From NCEH01 sp043195095 (lineage in GTDB: Bacteria; Pseudomonadota; Alphaproteobacteria; Rhizobiales; Xanthobacteraceae), in assembly GCF_043195095.1 (NCBI RefSeq), contig NZ_JBAFWN010000016.1: DNA of 64,000 bases, one strand, 5' to 3'. Numbering within the stretch: the first letter of the stretch is position 1; each line of letters begins with the position of its first letter. Shown here one piece after another: positions 56,275-64,000 of this stretch. Position numbers and translations under genes: made by a program. The notes beneath the pieces are model-generated. The model ran no database searches. It worked only from the letters and a program-made list of their open reading frames with translations, and was not told the DNA's origin.

Positions 56275-58131
56275 TCACGCTTGCAGGACATAGGTGCCGG
56301 GGGCGTCGTCGAGCGGGGCATAACCCGCCCCCGGCGCGCCCATGGGCGGGGGAGAGACAAGGCCGGGGGAAGAGCGCTGCGCCAGCCAGCTTTGCCAGGC
56401 GGGCCACCAGGAGCCCGGCTGCACGGGCGTGCCGGCGAACCATTCGTCGGGACCGAGGCAAGGGTCCATGGCCCCCTTCTCGCGCAAGCGGAACTGGCGA
56501 TGCGGATGGCCCGGCTCGCTGACGATGCCGGCATTGTGCCCGCCGCTGGTCAGCACGAAGGTGACGTCGGTGTCGGTGAGATAGTGGATCTTATAGACCG
56601 AGCGCCAAGGCGCGATGTGGTCGCGCTCGGTGCCCACGGTGAAGATCGGCACGCGGATGTCCTGGATCGCGATCGGATGGCCGTTCACCACATAGCGGCC
56701 CGAGGCGAGATCATTGTTCAGGAACAGCTTGCGCAGATAATCCGAATGCATCTTGTAGGGCATGCGGGTGGCGTCGGCGTTCCAGGCCATCAAATCGTTC
56801 ATGGGGTAGCGCTCGCCCATGAGATAATCATGCACCATGCGCGACCAGACCAGATCGTTGGACTTAAGCAGCTGGAAGGCGCCGGCCATCTGGGTGCTGT
56901 CCAGATAGCCGCGATCCCACATCATGTCCTCCAGCAGGCTCACCTGGCTGTGGTCGATGAACAATTCCAGCTCACCCGGCTCGGTGAAATCGGTCTGGGC
57001 CGCGAACAAGGTCATGGAGGCGAGGCGCGTGTCCCCGGCATCCGCCATGGCCGCCGCCGCGACCGTCAGCAGCGTGCCGCCGAGGCAATAGCCCACCGCG
57101 TGGACTTTCTCGCCCGGCACCACCGCGCTGATCGCGTCCAATGACGCAGCAACGCCGAGCTGGCGATAATCCTCGAAGCTGAGATCGCGGTCCTCCGCCG
57201 TCACATTGCGCCAGGAGATGGCGAACACCGTGTGCCCCTGCCCCACCAGATAGCGGATCAGCGAATTGTTGGGGGAGAGGTCGAGGATGTAATATTTCAT
57301 GATCCAGGCGGGCACGATCAGCACCGGCTCGCGATACACCCCCGGCGTTGCGGGGCTGTATTGGATCAGCTCGACCAGGCGGTTGCGATAGATCACCTTG
57401 CCCGGCGTCGCGGCCACATCGCGCCCGACCTTGAAAGCCTCCACGCCGAGCGGCGGCTTGTGGGCGCGCTTGCGGGCGAGATCTTCCATCAGGTTCTTGG
57501 CACCGGCGACAAAATTCGCCCCGCCGCTGGCCACCGATTTCTGCGCCACCTCGGGATTGGCGAACGGCAGGTTCGCGGGCGAAGCCATGTCGAGCAATTG
57601 GCGGGCCGTGAAGGACACCACTTCCTGATGGTGGGGCGCCATGCCGGGAACGTCGCTGGTCGCCTCATGCCACCATTGCTGGGTGCGCAGAAAGCCTTCG
57701 CGCCAGATGGAATAGGGCCAGCGGCTCCAGCCCTCGCCCCGGAACCGCTCGTCGCCGGTGATCGGGCCAGCCGCCTCGAACGTGGTCGGCGCGGCGGGAT
57801 TGAGCATGTGGGCAGCGAATTCGCGTGCGCCGAACATGGCTTTCAGCGCGAGTTCCGTGCGCTTGCCGGGGGCGGAGGCCAGATGCAGCGCCCAATCGGT
57901 GTAAGCGAGCGCGAGCGCCGCAGGCGAGAGGCCGCCAGTCATTTCCGCGATGGCGGCGCCCACGCGCCGATCGAACAGGCGCAAGCCCTCGTGGTCGACA
58001 TCCGCGTTCCCGGCGGGCAGCGGGAGGGGGAGTTCATGCGCCGGGGCGGGAGCAGCGGGCGCAGGCGCCGGCAGCGAAGCCGGGGCGGGCGCGTTCGTGT
58101 CGCTGACAAGCTTCAGGACCGTCTCTGCCAT
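56275..58131 (-). CDS. phaC: Class I polyhydroxyalkanoate synthase
   Basis: A 618-residue PHA polymerase that joins (R)-3-hydroxyacyl-CoA into storage polyester on granules. The lipase-like box is GYCLGG with catalytic C349; the partner aspartate and histidine regions are VGTERDHIAPW and SGGHNAGIV. An N-terminal PhaC_N domain (about 95-265) and an Ala/Pro-rich head are present. It opens the operon phaC-pta-ackA-fabI-mgtA with gaps of 8 bases or overlaps for the first four genes. The chromosome may carry another phaC beside phaA/phaB; none of these is in the window. Confidence 0.94.
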   Translation of the reverse strand: MAETVLKLVSDTNAPAPASLPAPAPAAPAPAHELPLPLPAGNADVDHEGLRLFDRRVGAAIAEMTGGLSPAALALAYTDWALHLASAPGKRTELALKAMFGAREFAAHMLNPAAPTTFEAAGPITGDERFRGEGWSRWPYSIWREGFLRTQQWWHEATSDVPGMAPHHQEVVSFTARQLLDMASPANLPFANPEVAQKSVASGGANFVAGAKNLMEDLARKRAHKPPLGVEAFKVGRDVAATPGKVIYRNRLVELIQYSPATPGVYREPVLIVPAWIMKYYILDLSPNNSLIRYLVGQGHTVFAISWRNVTAEDRDLSFEDYRQLGVAASLDAISAVVPGEKVHAVGYCLGGTLLTVAAAAMADAGDTRLASMTLFAAQTDFTEPGELELFIDHSQVSLLEDMMWDRGYLDSTQMAGAFQLLKSNDLVWSRMVHDYLMGERYPMNDLMAWNADATRMPYKMHSDYLRKLFLNNDLASGRYVVNGHPIAIQDIRVPIFTVGTERDHIAPWRSVYKIHYLTDTDVTFVLTSGGHNAGIVSEPGHPHRQFRLREKGAMDPCLGPDEWFAGTPVQPGSWWPAWQSWLAQRSSPGLVSPPPMGAPGAGYAPLDDAPGTYVLQA

Positions 58132-58738
58132 TTTCGTATCGCCTTTGATCTCTCAGCTGAACGATAGCATCGGACGCGCGCCGCCGGGCGTTCAGAACGG
58201 TGACATGCGTGCCCGGTCCGCGCTGGACCGCGCCCGGCCGAACAGTCGAAACGCGGCGGCGGATCCCCGCCGGCCGATGCTTCGCGGCCGCCCGCAACCT
58301 AGCGACGTCAGGTGCACCGCAACAGCCTCGGAAACTACGTAAGCAGGATTGACATGCCGGCTAAGTGCTTGCCGATAAAGGGCTAGCGTCCCGCGCGGCG
58401 GTGACCCACGGACAGGTGACGCAGCGCAGTGCACGAGGGTGGGCGCGGCCGCGACAGCCTCCGCCAAAGCGCCGCCCGCGTGAAAATGAAGCTGCCGCTG
58501 CGAGAGACGGACCGGCGCGGGGAACTTGGCTGTAGATTCGAACTTGATACCTCTTGGCGGCGTGACACACGGATGTGCAAGAATGCGTCGATACAGACTT
58601 TGAACCCGGGTGCCCACATCCGCCCTGCCCACCCCGCCGCCGGACATGCACGCTTGCACGCCCGGGAGATACGGCCGGTGCACCGCCGTCCCCACGCGAG
58701 GCCCGGCTCGGCCGCGCCTCAGTTCCAGGAGCTGTCAA
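58132..58738. promoter_or_regulatory. Divergent spacer between phaC and dps with weak promoter candidates
   Basis: This 607-base spacer has no recognisable gene. A sigma-70-like pair lies at 58349-58379 (TTGACA, 19-base spacer, GATAAA), a little too widely spaced. GGAACTT at 58521 looks like an EcfG -35 box for dps but lacks a CGTT at the right distance. No FNR/FixK box (TTGAT-N4-ATCAA) was found before phaC. The remainder is featureless by eye. Confidence 0.35.
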
Positions 58739-59320
58739 ATGAGTGACACCAAGTCCCAGGCGCCGAAGCCCAAAAAGGCCAAGACCGAGGCGAAGACCGA
58801 GGGAAAGCTGGACGCCGCGAAGTCGCGCGTCGCCGCCCCCTTGCAGACCCGCAGCAATTATTCCTCCAACGCGGTGCAGGACATCGCCGGCGCGCTGAAC
58901 GGCCTGCTGGCCGACGTGTTCGTGCTCTACCTCAAGACCAAGAACTTCCACTGGCACATGTCCGGCCCGCATTTCCGCGATTATCACCTGCTGCTGGACG
59001 AGCAGAGCGACCAGATCTTCGCCATGACCGATCCGATCGCCGAGCGCGTGCGCAAGATCGGCGGCATCACGATCAAGTCCATCGGCCAGATCGCCCGCCA
59101 GCAGCGCCTGCTGGACAATGACGCCGAATATGTCACCCCGCAGGACATGCTGAGCGAACTGCGCGACGACAATGTTCAGCTCGTCGCGTCCATGCGCGAG
59201 GTGCACGACCTGTGCGACGAGAACCAGGACGTCGCCACCGCCAGCCTGCTGGAAAACTGGATCGACGAGACCGAGCGCCGCGCCTGGTTCTTGTTCGAGA
59301 CCACCCGCCGCGAGGCCTGA
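58739..59320 (+). CDS. dps: Dps family DNA-binding ferritin-like protein
   Basis: A 193-residue Dps that forms dodecamers, oxidises and stores iron and shields DNA in stress. The ferroxidase residues at the subunit interface are in KTKNFHWHMSGPHFRDYHLLLDEQ (H, D, E pattern). The first ~35 residues are Lys/Ala-rich (PKPKKAKTEAKTEGK), the kind of tail that binds DNA in many Dps proteins. ATG 58739 is used because the family similarity and this tail follow it. The gene is alone and rightward, divergent from phaC. Confidence 0.93.
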   Translation: MSDTKSQAPKPKKAKTEAKTEGKLDAAKSRVAAPLQTRSNYSSNAVQDIAGALNGLLADVFVLYLKTKNFHWHMSGPHFRDYHLLLDEQSDQIFAMTDPIAERVRKIGGITIKSIGQIARQQRLLDNDAEYVTPQDMLSELRDDNVQLVASMREVHDLCDENQDVATASLLENWIDETERRAWFLFETTRREA

Positions 59321-59435
59321 TCGCGCGGCCAAGACAGGCTCGAGGACCGGCCCCGCCGCCCTCGAGCCGAGGCGCGCCGCAAACGGCGTGCCCGTTCCTC
59401 GCCCTTCCCTCACCCCATCACGTCCGGGGACACCC

Positions 59436-60110
59436 ATGAAGCCCAGCCTGCCCGCGATTCTCAGCCTGAACGGCGGCTATGTGGACACGGCCGGCTTCCT
59501 GGCGCTCCAGGGCCTGTTCACCGCCCATGTCACGGGCAACTTCGTTACCTTCGGCGCCGCCATGGTGCATGGAACCTCGGGGGCATGGGCCAAGCTGCTG
59601 GCGCTGCCGGTGTTCTGCATCGTGGTGATGCTGGTGCGCCTGCTGGGCTACGCGCTCGAAGCGCGCGGCCTGCCGCAGCTGCGCACCCTGCTGGGCCTGA
59701 AGTTCGGCCTTCTTTCCGCCGCCGGCATCATGGCGGTGACATTCGGCCCATTCGCCAATTCCGATGCCTGGCGCGCGATGCTCACCGGCATGACCCTGGT
59801 GTCCGCCATGGCGATCCAGAACGCCATCCACCGCATCCATCTCGCCAGCGCCCCGCCTACCACGCTGATGACCGGCACCACCACCCAGGTGATGATCGAC
59901 ATCGTGGATCTGGCGCGCGGCCTGCCGCCGGACCAGGCGGCGACCGCGCGCGGGCGGCTCGGGCGCATGTCGGGCGCGGTCGCGGCGTTCGCGCTCGGCT
60001 GCGGGCTCGCCGCGCTGCTATATGTGGCCATCGGCATGTGGTGCTTCGCGGTGCCGCCCCTTCTCGCGCTGTTGGCCGCCGCTGTGGGCGCGCAGGCCCC
60101 GGCTCGTTGA
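59436..60110 (+). CDS. DUF1275 (YoaK-like) membrane protein
   Basis: A 224-residue inner-membrane protein with about six hydrophobic segments. The family signature is clear: NGGYVDTAGFLALQGLFTAHVTGNFVTFG at the start, MAIQNAIHRIHLASAPPTTLMTGTTTQVMID in the middle. DUF1275 proteins are common but of unproven function; a transport role has been suggested. ATG 59436 is chosen; upstream in-frame sequence overlaps dps. It lies 115 bases after dps and 85 before the LysR gene, in the same direction. Confidence 0.88.
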   Translation: MKPSLPAILSLNGGYVDTAGFLALQGLFTAHVTGNFVTFGAAMVHGTSGAWAKLLALPVFCIVVMLVRLLGYALEARGLPQLRTLLGLKFGLLSAAGIMAVTFGPFANSDAWRAMLTGMTLVSAMAIQNAIHRIHLASAPPTTLMTGTTTQVMIDIVDLARGLPPDQAATARGRLGRMSGAVAAFALGCGLAALLYVAIGMWCFAVPPLLALLAAAVGAQAPAR

Positions 60111-60195
60111 TCCGCGCCGGCGCACGGTGGCGCCCGGCGCGCCCGGCGAAAACGCGCCCACCCACCGAGAGATCGGCCCGCGCGGCCGGGGAGCG

Positions 60196-61188
60196 ATGAT
60201 GGACCGGATTGATGCCATGCGCGTGTTCGTGACCGTGCTCGACGAAGGCAGCCTTGCCGGAGCCGGGCGCCGGCTCGGCCATTCGCCGGCGGCCGTCACC
60301 CGCGCCATCGCATTTCTGGAGGCCCATGTGGGGGTCCAGCTGCTGCACCGGACCACGCGCGCGCTGCGCCTGAGCGAGGCCGGGGAGCGCTATGCCGCCG
60401 CCTGCCGGCGCGTCCTCACCGATCTTGAGGAAGCCGACATGCTGGCCGCCGGGGAGCGCGCGGCGCCGCGCGGCACCCTGACCCTCACCGCGCCGCTGGT
60501 GAGCGGCGCCCAGGTGCTGCGCCCCATTCTCGACGCCTTCCTCGACGCCCAGCCGGCGGTGCGCGCGCGCCTGCTGCTGCTCGACCGGTCGGTGAACCTC
60601 ATGGACGAGGGCGTGGACGTGGCCCTGCGCATCGCCCATCTGCCGGATTCCAGCCTGATCGCGGTCAAGATCGGCGAGGTGCGGCGGGTTGTGTGCGCAT
60701 CCCCCGCCTATCTGGCGGACCGGCCGGCGATCCTGCACCCGTCGGATCTTGCCGCCCACCGGTGCATCGCCATGACCAGCTTCGGACAGGAAGCCTGGGC
60801 GTTCGCGGGCGCAACCGGCACGGGCGGCCAGAGCGTGCAGATCGCCCCGCGCCTGATCGTCAACAGCGTGGAGGCGGCCGTCGGCTCGGCGCTGGAGGGG
60901 CACGGGGTCACGCGCGTCCTGTCCTATCAGGTGGCCGAGCATGTGCGCGCCGGGCGGCTGTCGATCCTGCTGGCGCAGCACGAGCCGCCGCCGTTCCCGG
61001 TTCATCTCATCATGCCGGAGGGCCGGCTCTCGGCGCCGAAGGTCCGCACGTTCGTGGATTTCGCCGTGCCGCGCCTCAAGGCCGCGTTCGCGCGTCTCGC
61101 CCTGCCCGCCGACGCGCTTAACCCCGCCGCGCCAGCTGAGACACCGCCGGGGCGCCGCCGCGCTGGGGCAACTCCACCAGGTCCTTGA
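60196..61188 (+). CDS. LysR family transcriptional regulator
   Basis: A 330-residue LysR regulator. The N-terminal winged helix-turn-helix is at residues 3-62 (AMRVFVTVLDEGSLAGAGRRLGHSPAAVTRAI, LLHRTTRALRLSEAGE) and the periplasmic-binding-like effector domain follows from about 90. The pattern is that of the CrgA/DmlR-like subgroup. Its target may be the neighbouring DUF1275 gene or dps, but no promoter box was identified. Its last 24 codons overlap, on the opposite strand, the end of the HdeD-fusion gene (61118-61188). Confidence 0.88.
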   Translation: MMDRIDAMRVFVTVLDEGSLAGAGRRLGHSPAAVTRAIAFLEAHVGVQLLHRTTRALRLSEAGERYAAACRRVLTDLEEADMLAAGERAAPRGTLTLTAPLVSGAQVLRPILDAFLDAQPAVRARLLLLDRSVNLMDEGVDVALRIAHLPDSSLIAVKIGEVRRVVCASPAYLADRPAILHPSDLAAHRCIAMTSFGQEAWAFAGATGTGGQSVQIAPRLIVNSVEAAVGSALEGHGVTRVLSYQVAEHVRAGRLSILLAQHEPPPFPVHLIMPEGRLSAPKVRTFVDFAVPRLKAAFARLALPADALNPAAPAETPPGRRRAGATPPGP

Positions 61189-62425
61189 CGGCGCGGGCAT
61201 AATCCAGCACCAGGCCGGGTGTCCAGGCCATCGCCGCCGCGCGCGTGCGCAGAATACCGGCGACCCAGAGCTCCACGCTGAAGCTCAGCCGCAGCACGAA
61301 GAGGTACGAGCGCCCGCGCTCCTCGAACAAGCCGTCAAGCCCCGCATCCAGCGCCTTCGCCACGACGCTGGAGCAATTGCGATTGGTGAGATTATAGGTG
61401 GTGTCCAGGCGATAGTGCGCCCAGAACGTCCGCACCGCCGTGGTGTTGAGGCCGACGAGGCGCACCTCGGACGTGGACGGGCACCAGTCCGCGCTTTCCT
61501 GCGCATAGCTCGGCTGGAACACGCCCGGCGCATCGTTTTCCTCGGTCGCACGCAGCACCCGCGAGAAATCGCTCGGCGAGCGGTCGATCTCCTGGCCGGG
61601 ATAATGGCTGATATAGACATCGGGCGGCAGTTCCAGCGCCGCGTGTCCGGTGGAGATGACGCCCTTCTCGTCGCGCGCGGCGATGTAGCGGCTGACGCCG
61701 TGGTTGAGCGAGACCATGTGGCCGGTGGGCGTCCACACATGGACGATCATCACGTCCCGTTCCGCTTCCTCGGTCTGCTCCATCGGCTCCGCCGGCGCGC
61801 CGGAACGCAGCGCCTTGCTCCAATCCATGCGCGGCCAGCCGCGGCTGAGGACGGTCGAAATCGGCATGTCCTCCGGCAGGTGGCGAATGCGGAGCGCAAG
61901 CGCGCAGATGCCGAAGCCGGAGACCATGATCAATTGCCCGACGTCGGCGCCCACTTCCGCCTGCCATTGGGTGGGCCAGGGCACGAGCGACCACACGCCG
62001 AGCAGGAATTCCACGCCGGCGGCGAACATCGACATGCGCCATCCGACAAAGCGCACGACATAGCCGCTCACGGCGCGCAACGTCGCATCGGTGACGAGGA
62101 AGCTGCCGACGATGAGCCCGATGATCATGTCGCTGTGCCAGGGCGAATCGATGATCAGCAGGCCGATGGCCAGGAACACCACCCCCTTGGCGAGCCGCAA
62201 CGGCCGCGTGCCGCCGATCCGGCCGAAGAAGGTGAAGAGTGAAAAGGCGCCGTCCACCAGCAGGGGAATGGCGAACACCGTCGGGGGAATGCGGATTTCC
62301 TCGATGAAGGCATCGGCGAAGAACAGCATGCCCAGCATCAGCCAAACCACACCCGCGAGCGCAAGAACCCACCACCGGCGCCGCAGCAGCCGCGCACCCA
62401 GAAGAAGAAGAAGAACCTGAATCAA
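61118..62425 (-). CDS. HdeD-like membrane protein fused to a possible papain-like domain
   Basis: A 435-residue protein. Residues 1-190 have six to seven membrane segments in the HdeD arrangement (RRRWWVLALAGVVWLMLGMLFF, KGVVFLAIGLLII). A soluble C-terminal part (about 215-400) contains GHAALEL (H261), YISHYPG and TNRNCSSVVAKAL (C351). The His, then Asn-Cys, order is the pattern of permuted NlpC/P60 or LRAT-type papain-like folds, so a cysteine hydrolase is suspected, but catalysis is not proven. A last hydrophobic stretch follows near 375-395. The name and topology are inferences. It overlaps the LysR gene by 71 bases tail to tail. Confidence 0.7.
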   Translation of the reverse strand: MIQVLLLLLGARLLRRRWWVLALAGVVWLMLGMLFFADAFIEEIRIPPTVFAIPLLVDGAFSLFTFFGRIGGTRPLRLAKGVVFLAIGLLIIDSPWHSDMIIGLIVGSFLVTDATLRAVSGYVVRFVGWRMSMFAAGVEFLLGVWSLVPWPTQWQAEVGADVGQLIMVSGFGICALALRIRHLPEDMPISTVLSRGWPRMDWSKALRSGAPAEPMEQTEEAERDVMIVHVWTPTGHMVSLNHGVSRYIAARDEKGVISTGHAALELPPDVYISHYPGQEIDRSPSDFSRVLRATEENDAPGVFQPSYAQESADWCPSTSEVRLVGLNTTAVRTFWAHYRLDTTYNLTNRNCSSVVAKALDAGLDGLFEERGRSYLFVLRLSFSVELWVAGILRTRAAAMAWTPGLVLDYARAVKDLVELPQRGGAPAVSQLARRG

Positions 62426-62784
62426 GGAACCGGGCTCCGATCATCCACGGCCGGAAATGCTCAGTGTGCTTTATTTCAAGCTTCGCCCGCGCTGTCGAGC
62501 GTCTCGCTGTTAAATGATACCTTTAAATGGTTCTGGAGCGGGGGCGCCGGATTTTTTCGGCCCCGCTTAAGCTGTTGGCAGATAGCAAATCTTTCGCAAG
62601 CCGATGTGATCTTGCCCGGGCCGCGTTATGGTGGGACACAGTGCGTGATGCGAGGTTCGATGTTCTGCTTCCCTTCGACCCTGCCGGGACCGCGCGCCGC
62701 GGTCGATCGGCCTTGCCATCGCCCGCCCGGTTGGACGCGGGCCATGGCGCGCGATCGGGGCGGAAATATCGCCCGGGCCAACGC
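62426..62784. other. Divergent intergenic region with no recognised element
   Basis: This 359-base stretch separates the leftward HdeD-fusion gene from the rightward sensor gene. It is locally less GC-rich (TTAAATGATACCTTTAAA-like run near 62510-62528) and may hold both promoters. I see no gene, no repeat of the families noted elsewhere and no clear sigma consensus. Confidence 0.4.
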
Positions 62785-64000
62785 ATGAAGCCGGGTCCCA
62801 ATTCCGAGCGCGCGCTCATTTTATGCCCGGATGCGCGCGAAGGCGCGCTGCTCGCCCAATTGCTGGCCGATGCCCGCATGCCGTGCGCGGTGTGCGACGA
62901 CCTGCCGGCGCTCGTCGCCCGCGATCTCGCGGGCGGGGCCGGGCTCGCGCTGATCGCCGATCAGGCGCTGGTGGATACCGATCTCTCCGGGCTGCGCGAC
63001 TGGATCGCCGGCCAGCCGTCGTGGTCGGATTTTCCCTTCATCATCCTCACCGACCGCGCGGAAACCGACCGCAACCCGCTCACGGTCCATCTGTCGGACA
63101 TTCTCGGCAACGTCTCGTTCGTGGAGCGCCCGTTCCAGCCGACCTCGCTGCTGAGCCTCGCGCGCACCGCGGTGCGCGGGCGGCGGCGGCAATATGAGGC
63201 GCGGGCACGGATCGAGGAATTGCGCGACGGCCAGGAGCGCCTGCGGTTCGCCCAGGAAGCGGGGCGCATCGGCACGTTCGAGCTGGTGGCGGAAACCGGC
63301 ACGGTCAATGTCTCGGAGGCCTTCTGCCGCCTCTGGGGCCTGGACGTGCGCGATACCTTCGCCCTGAGCGAACTCTCCGAACTGGTGGTGCCGCAGGACC
63401 GGCCCCGCCTCAAGACCCTGTCCAACGCCCTGCCGGGCGATGCGCTCGCTTATGTCGAATATCGCATCCGCCGGCCCGACACCGGCGAAGTGCGCTGGAT
63501 CGCCCGGCAGGGCGAGCCGGTGTCCGACACCGCCACCGGCGCCCGCCGCTATTTCGGCGTCACCTATGACATCACCGCGCAAAAGCGCGCGGAAGCCGAC
63601 CTGCGCGAGAGCCGCGACCAGCTCGCCAATGAAAGCGAAGTGCTCGAACTGCTCAACCGCACCACCAGCGCGCTCGCCGCCGAGCTTGATCCGGACAAGC
63701 TGGTGAAGCAGGTGGTGGAGGCCGGAGTCGCGCTGACGCAGGCGGCCTATGGGGCGTTTTTCTACAAGGTGCCGGGCGCGGCGGACGATAGCTTCACCCT
63801 GGTGTCGCTGGCGGGCGCGGATGCCGAGGCGTTCACCGTTCTCGGCGCGCCGCGCGTCACGCCCATGTTCGAGCCCACGTTCCGTGGCCACAGCGTCGTG
63901 CGCTCGCCCGATATTTCCACCGACCCGCGTTATGGCGGCACTGGCCCGCATTTCGGCCTGCCACAGGGTCATCTGCCGGTGCGATCCTATCTGGCGGTGC
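62785..64000 (+). CDS. Sensor protein with receiver-like, PAS and GAF domains (3' cut by window end)
   Basis: The frame starts at ATG 62785 and remains open to the end of the window (405 codons seen). Residues 10-130 resemble a response-regulator fold (LILCPDAREGALLAQLL, FIILTDRAETDR, VSFVERPFQP), but the typical phosphoacceptor aspartate is not evident. A PAS domain with a PAC motif follows (about 150-275; LRFAQEAGRIGTFEL, YRIRRPDTGEVRWIARQG, GVTYDIT), then a helix and a GAF domain (about 300 onward; LLNRTTSALAAELDPDKLVKQVVEAGVALTQAAYGAFFY). Such proteins usually end in a histidine kinase; that part lies outside. The signal is unknown. Confidence 0.85.
   Translation, partial: MKPGPNSERALILCPDAREGALLAQLLADARMPCAVCDDLPALVARDLAGGAGLALIADQALVDTDLSGLRDWIAGQPSWSDFPFIILTDRAETDRNPLTVHLSDILGNVSFVERPFQPTSLLSLARTAVRGRRRQYEARARIEELRDGQERLRFAQEAGRIGTFELVAETGTVNVSEAFCRLWGLDVRDTFALSELSELVVPQDRPRLKTLSNALPGDALAYVEYRIRRPDTGEVRWIARQGEPVSDTATGARRYFGVTYDITAQKRAEADLRESRDQLANESEVLELLNRTTSALAAELDPDKLVKQVVEAGVALTQAAYGAFFYKVPGAADDSFTLVSLAGADAEAFTVLGAPRVTPMFEPTFRGHSVVRSPDISTDPRYGGTGPHFGLPQGHLPVRSYLAV

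Noticed and set aside
58132..58350. FNR/FixK box before phaC
   Set aside because: Only a half site (TTGAT) is present near 58144; the second half ATCAA is missing.
58521..58545. EcfG promoter for dps
   Set aside because: GGAACTT is present but no CGTT-like -10 occurs 16-17 bases downstream.
58383..58619. Possible tRNA relic on the minus strand (GTTCGAATC)
   Set aside because: The T-loop-like string lacks a pairing T-stem and no acceptor or anticodon arm can be built around it.

Overview
The window is a contiguous, gene-dense, GC-rich piece of a bacterial chromosome. The gene content points to an alphaproteobacterium of the order Hyphomicrobiales, possibly a Xanthobacteraceae-type organism (the family is an inference, not shown by the sequence). 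Supporting signs are the ffh-rpsP-rimM-trmD-rplS block, a NasT/NasS-controlled assimilatory nitrate locus with ferredoxin-type NirA, glutathione-dependent formaldehyde oxidation, a PHA synthase operon, and G/C-rich two-hairpin intergenic repeats.

Layout. 0.5-13.7 kb: an M23 peptidoglycan peptidase, a secreted protein, clpB, a MOSC protein overlapping cobB, a 73-residue possibly Sm-like protein, a gabD-type aldehyde dehydrogenase, a second secreted protein and a GH13 enzyme with a long basic tail. 14-18 kb: the SRP/ribosome-maturation block ffh-rpsP-rimM-trmD-rplS, closed by a strong terminator. 18-26 kb: an alpha/beta hydrolase, a dispersed repeat, then a divergent locus of two glycosyltransferase-like proteins against two membrane-anchored proteins that share the same anchor and beta domains, one carrying a large glycosidase-like region.

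26-39.3 kb is a complete nitrate assimilation locus: nasT-nasS; a leader with a sigma-54-type promoter, a two-hairpin ANTAR RNA target and an intrinsic terminator; the ABC transporter nrtA-nrtB-nrtC; a single-domain globin; a FAD-dependent NAD(P)H oxidoreductase; nirA; an Rnf-type Fe-S/FNR fusion flavoprotein; and nasA. Together they import nitrate, reduce it to ammonium, and probably deal with reactive nitrogen by-products.

39.4-49.4 kb: ppa, a GNAT acetyltransferase, a perfect chromosomal parS site (40651-40666), msrA, an FAH-family hydrolase, several conserved hypotheticals, a zinc-ribbon metallopeptidase, ghrA, and the formaldehyde pair frmA-fghA. 49.5-50.4 kb is a tandem array of six ~142-bp two-hairpin units. 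50.4-58.1 kb is one tightly packed leftward operon, phaC-pta(MaoC fusion)-ackA-fabI-mgtA. 58.7-64 kb: dps, a DUF1275 membrane protein, a LysR regulator, an HdeD-like membrane protein fused to a possible papain-like domain, and the start of a PAS/GAF sensor protein cut by the window end.

The most interesting items are the NasT-responsive leader, the parS site, the divergent carbohydrate locus at 19.2-26 kb, the Fe-S/FNR fusion in the nas operon, the tandem hairpin array, and the HdeD fusion protein.
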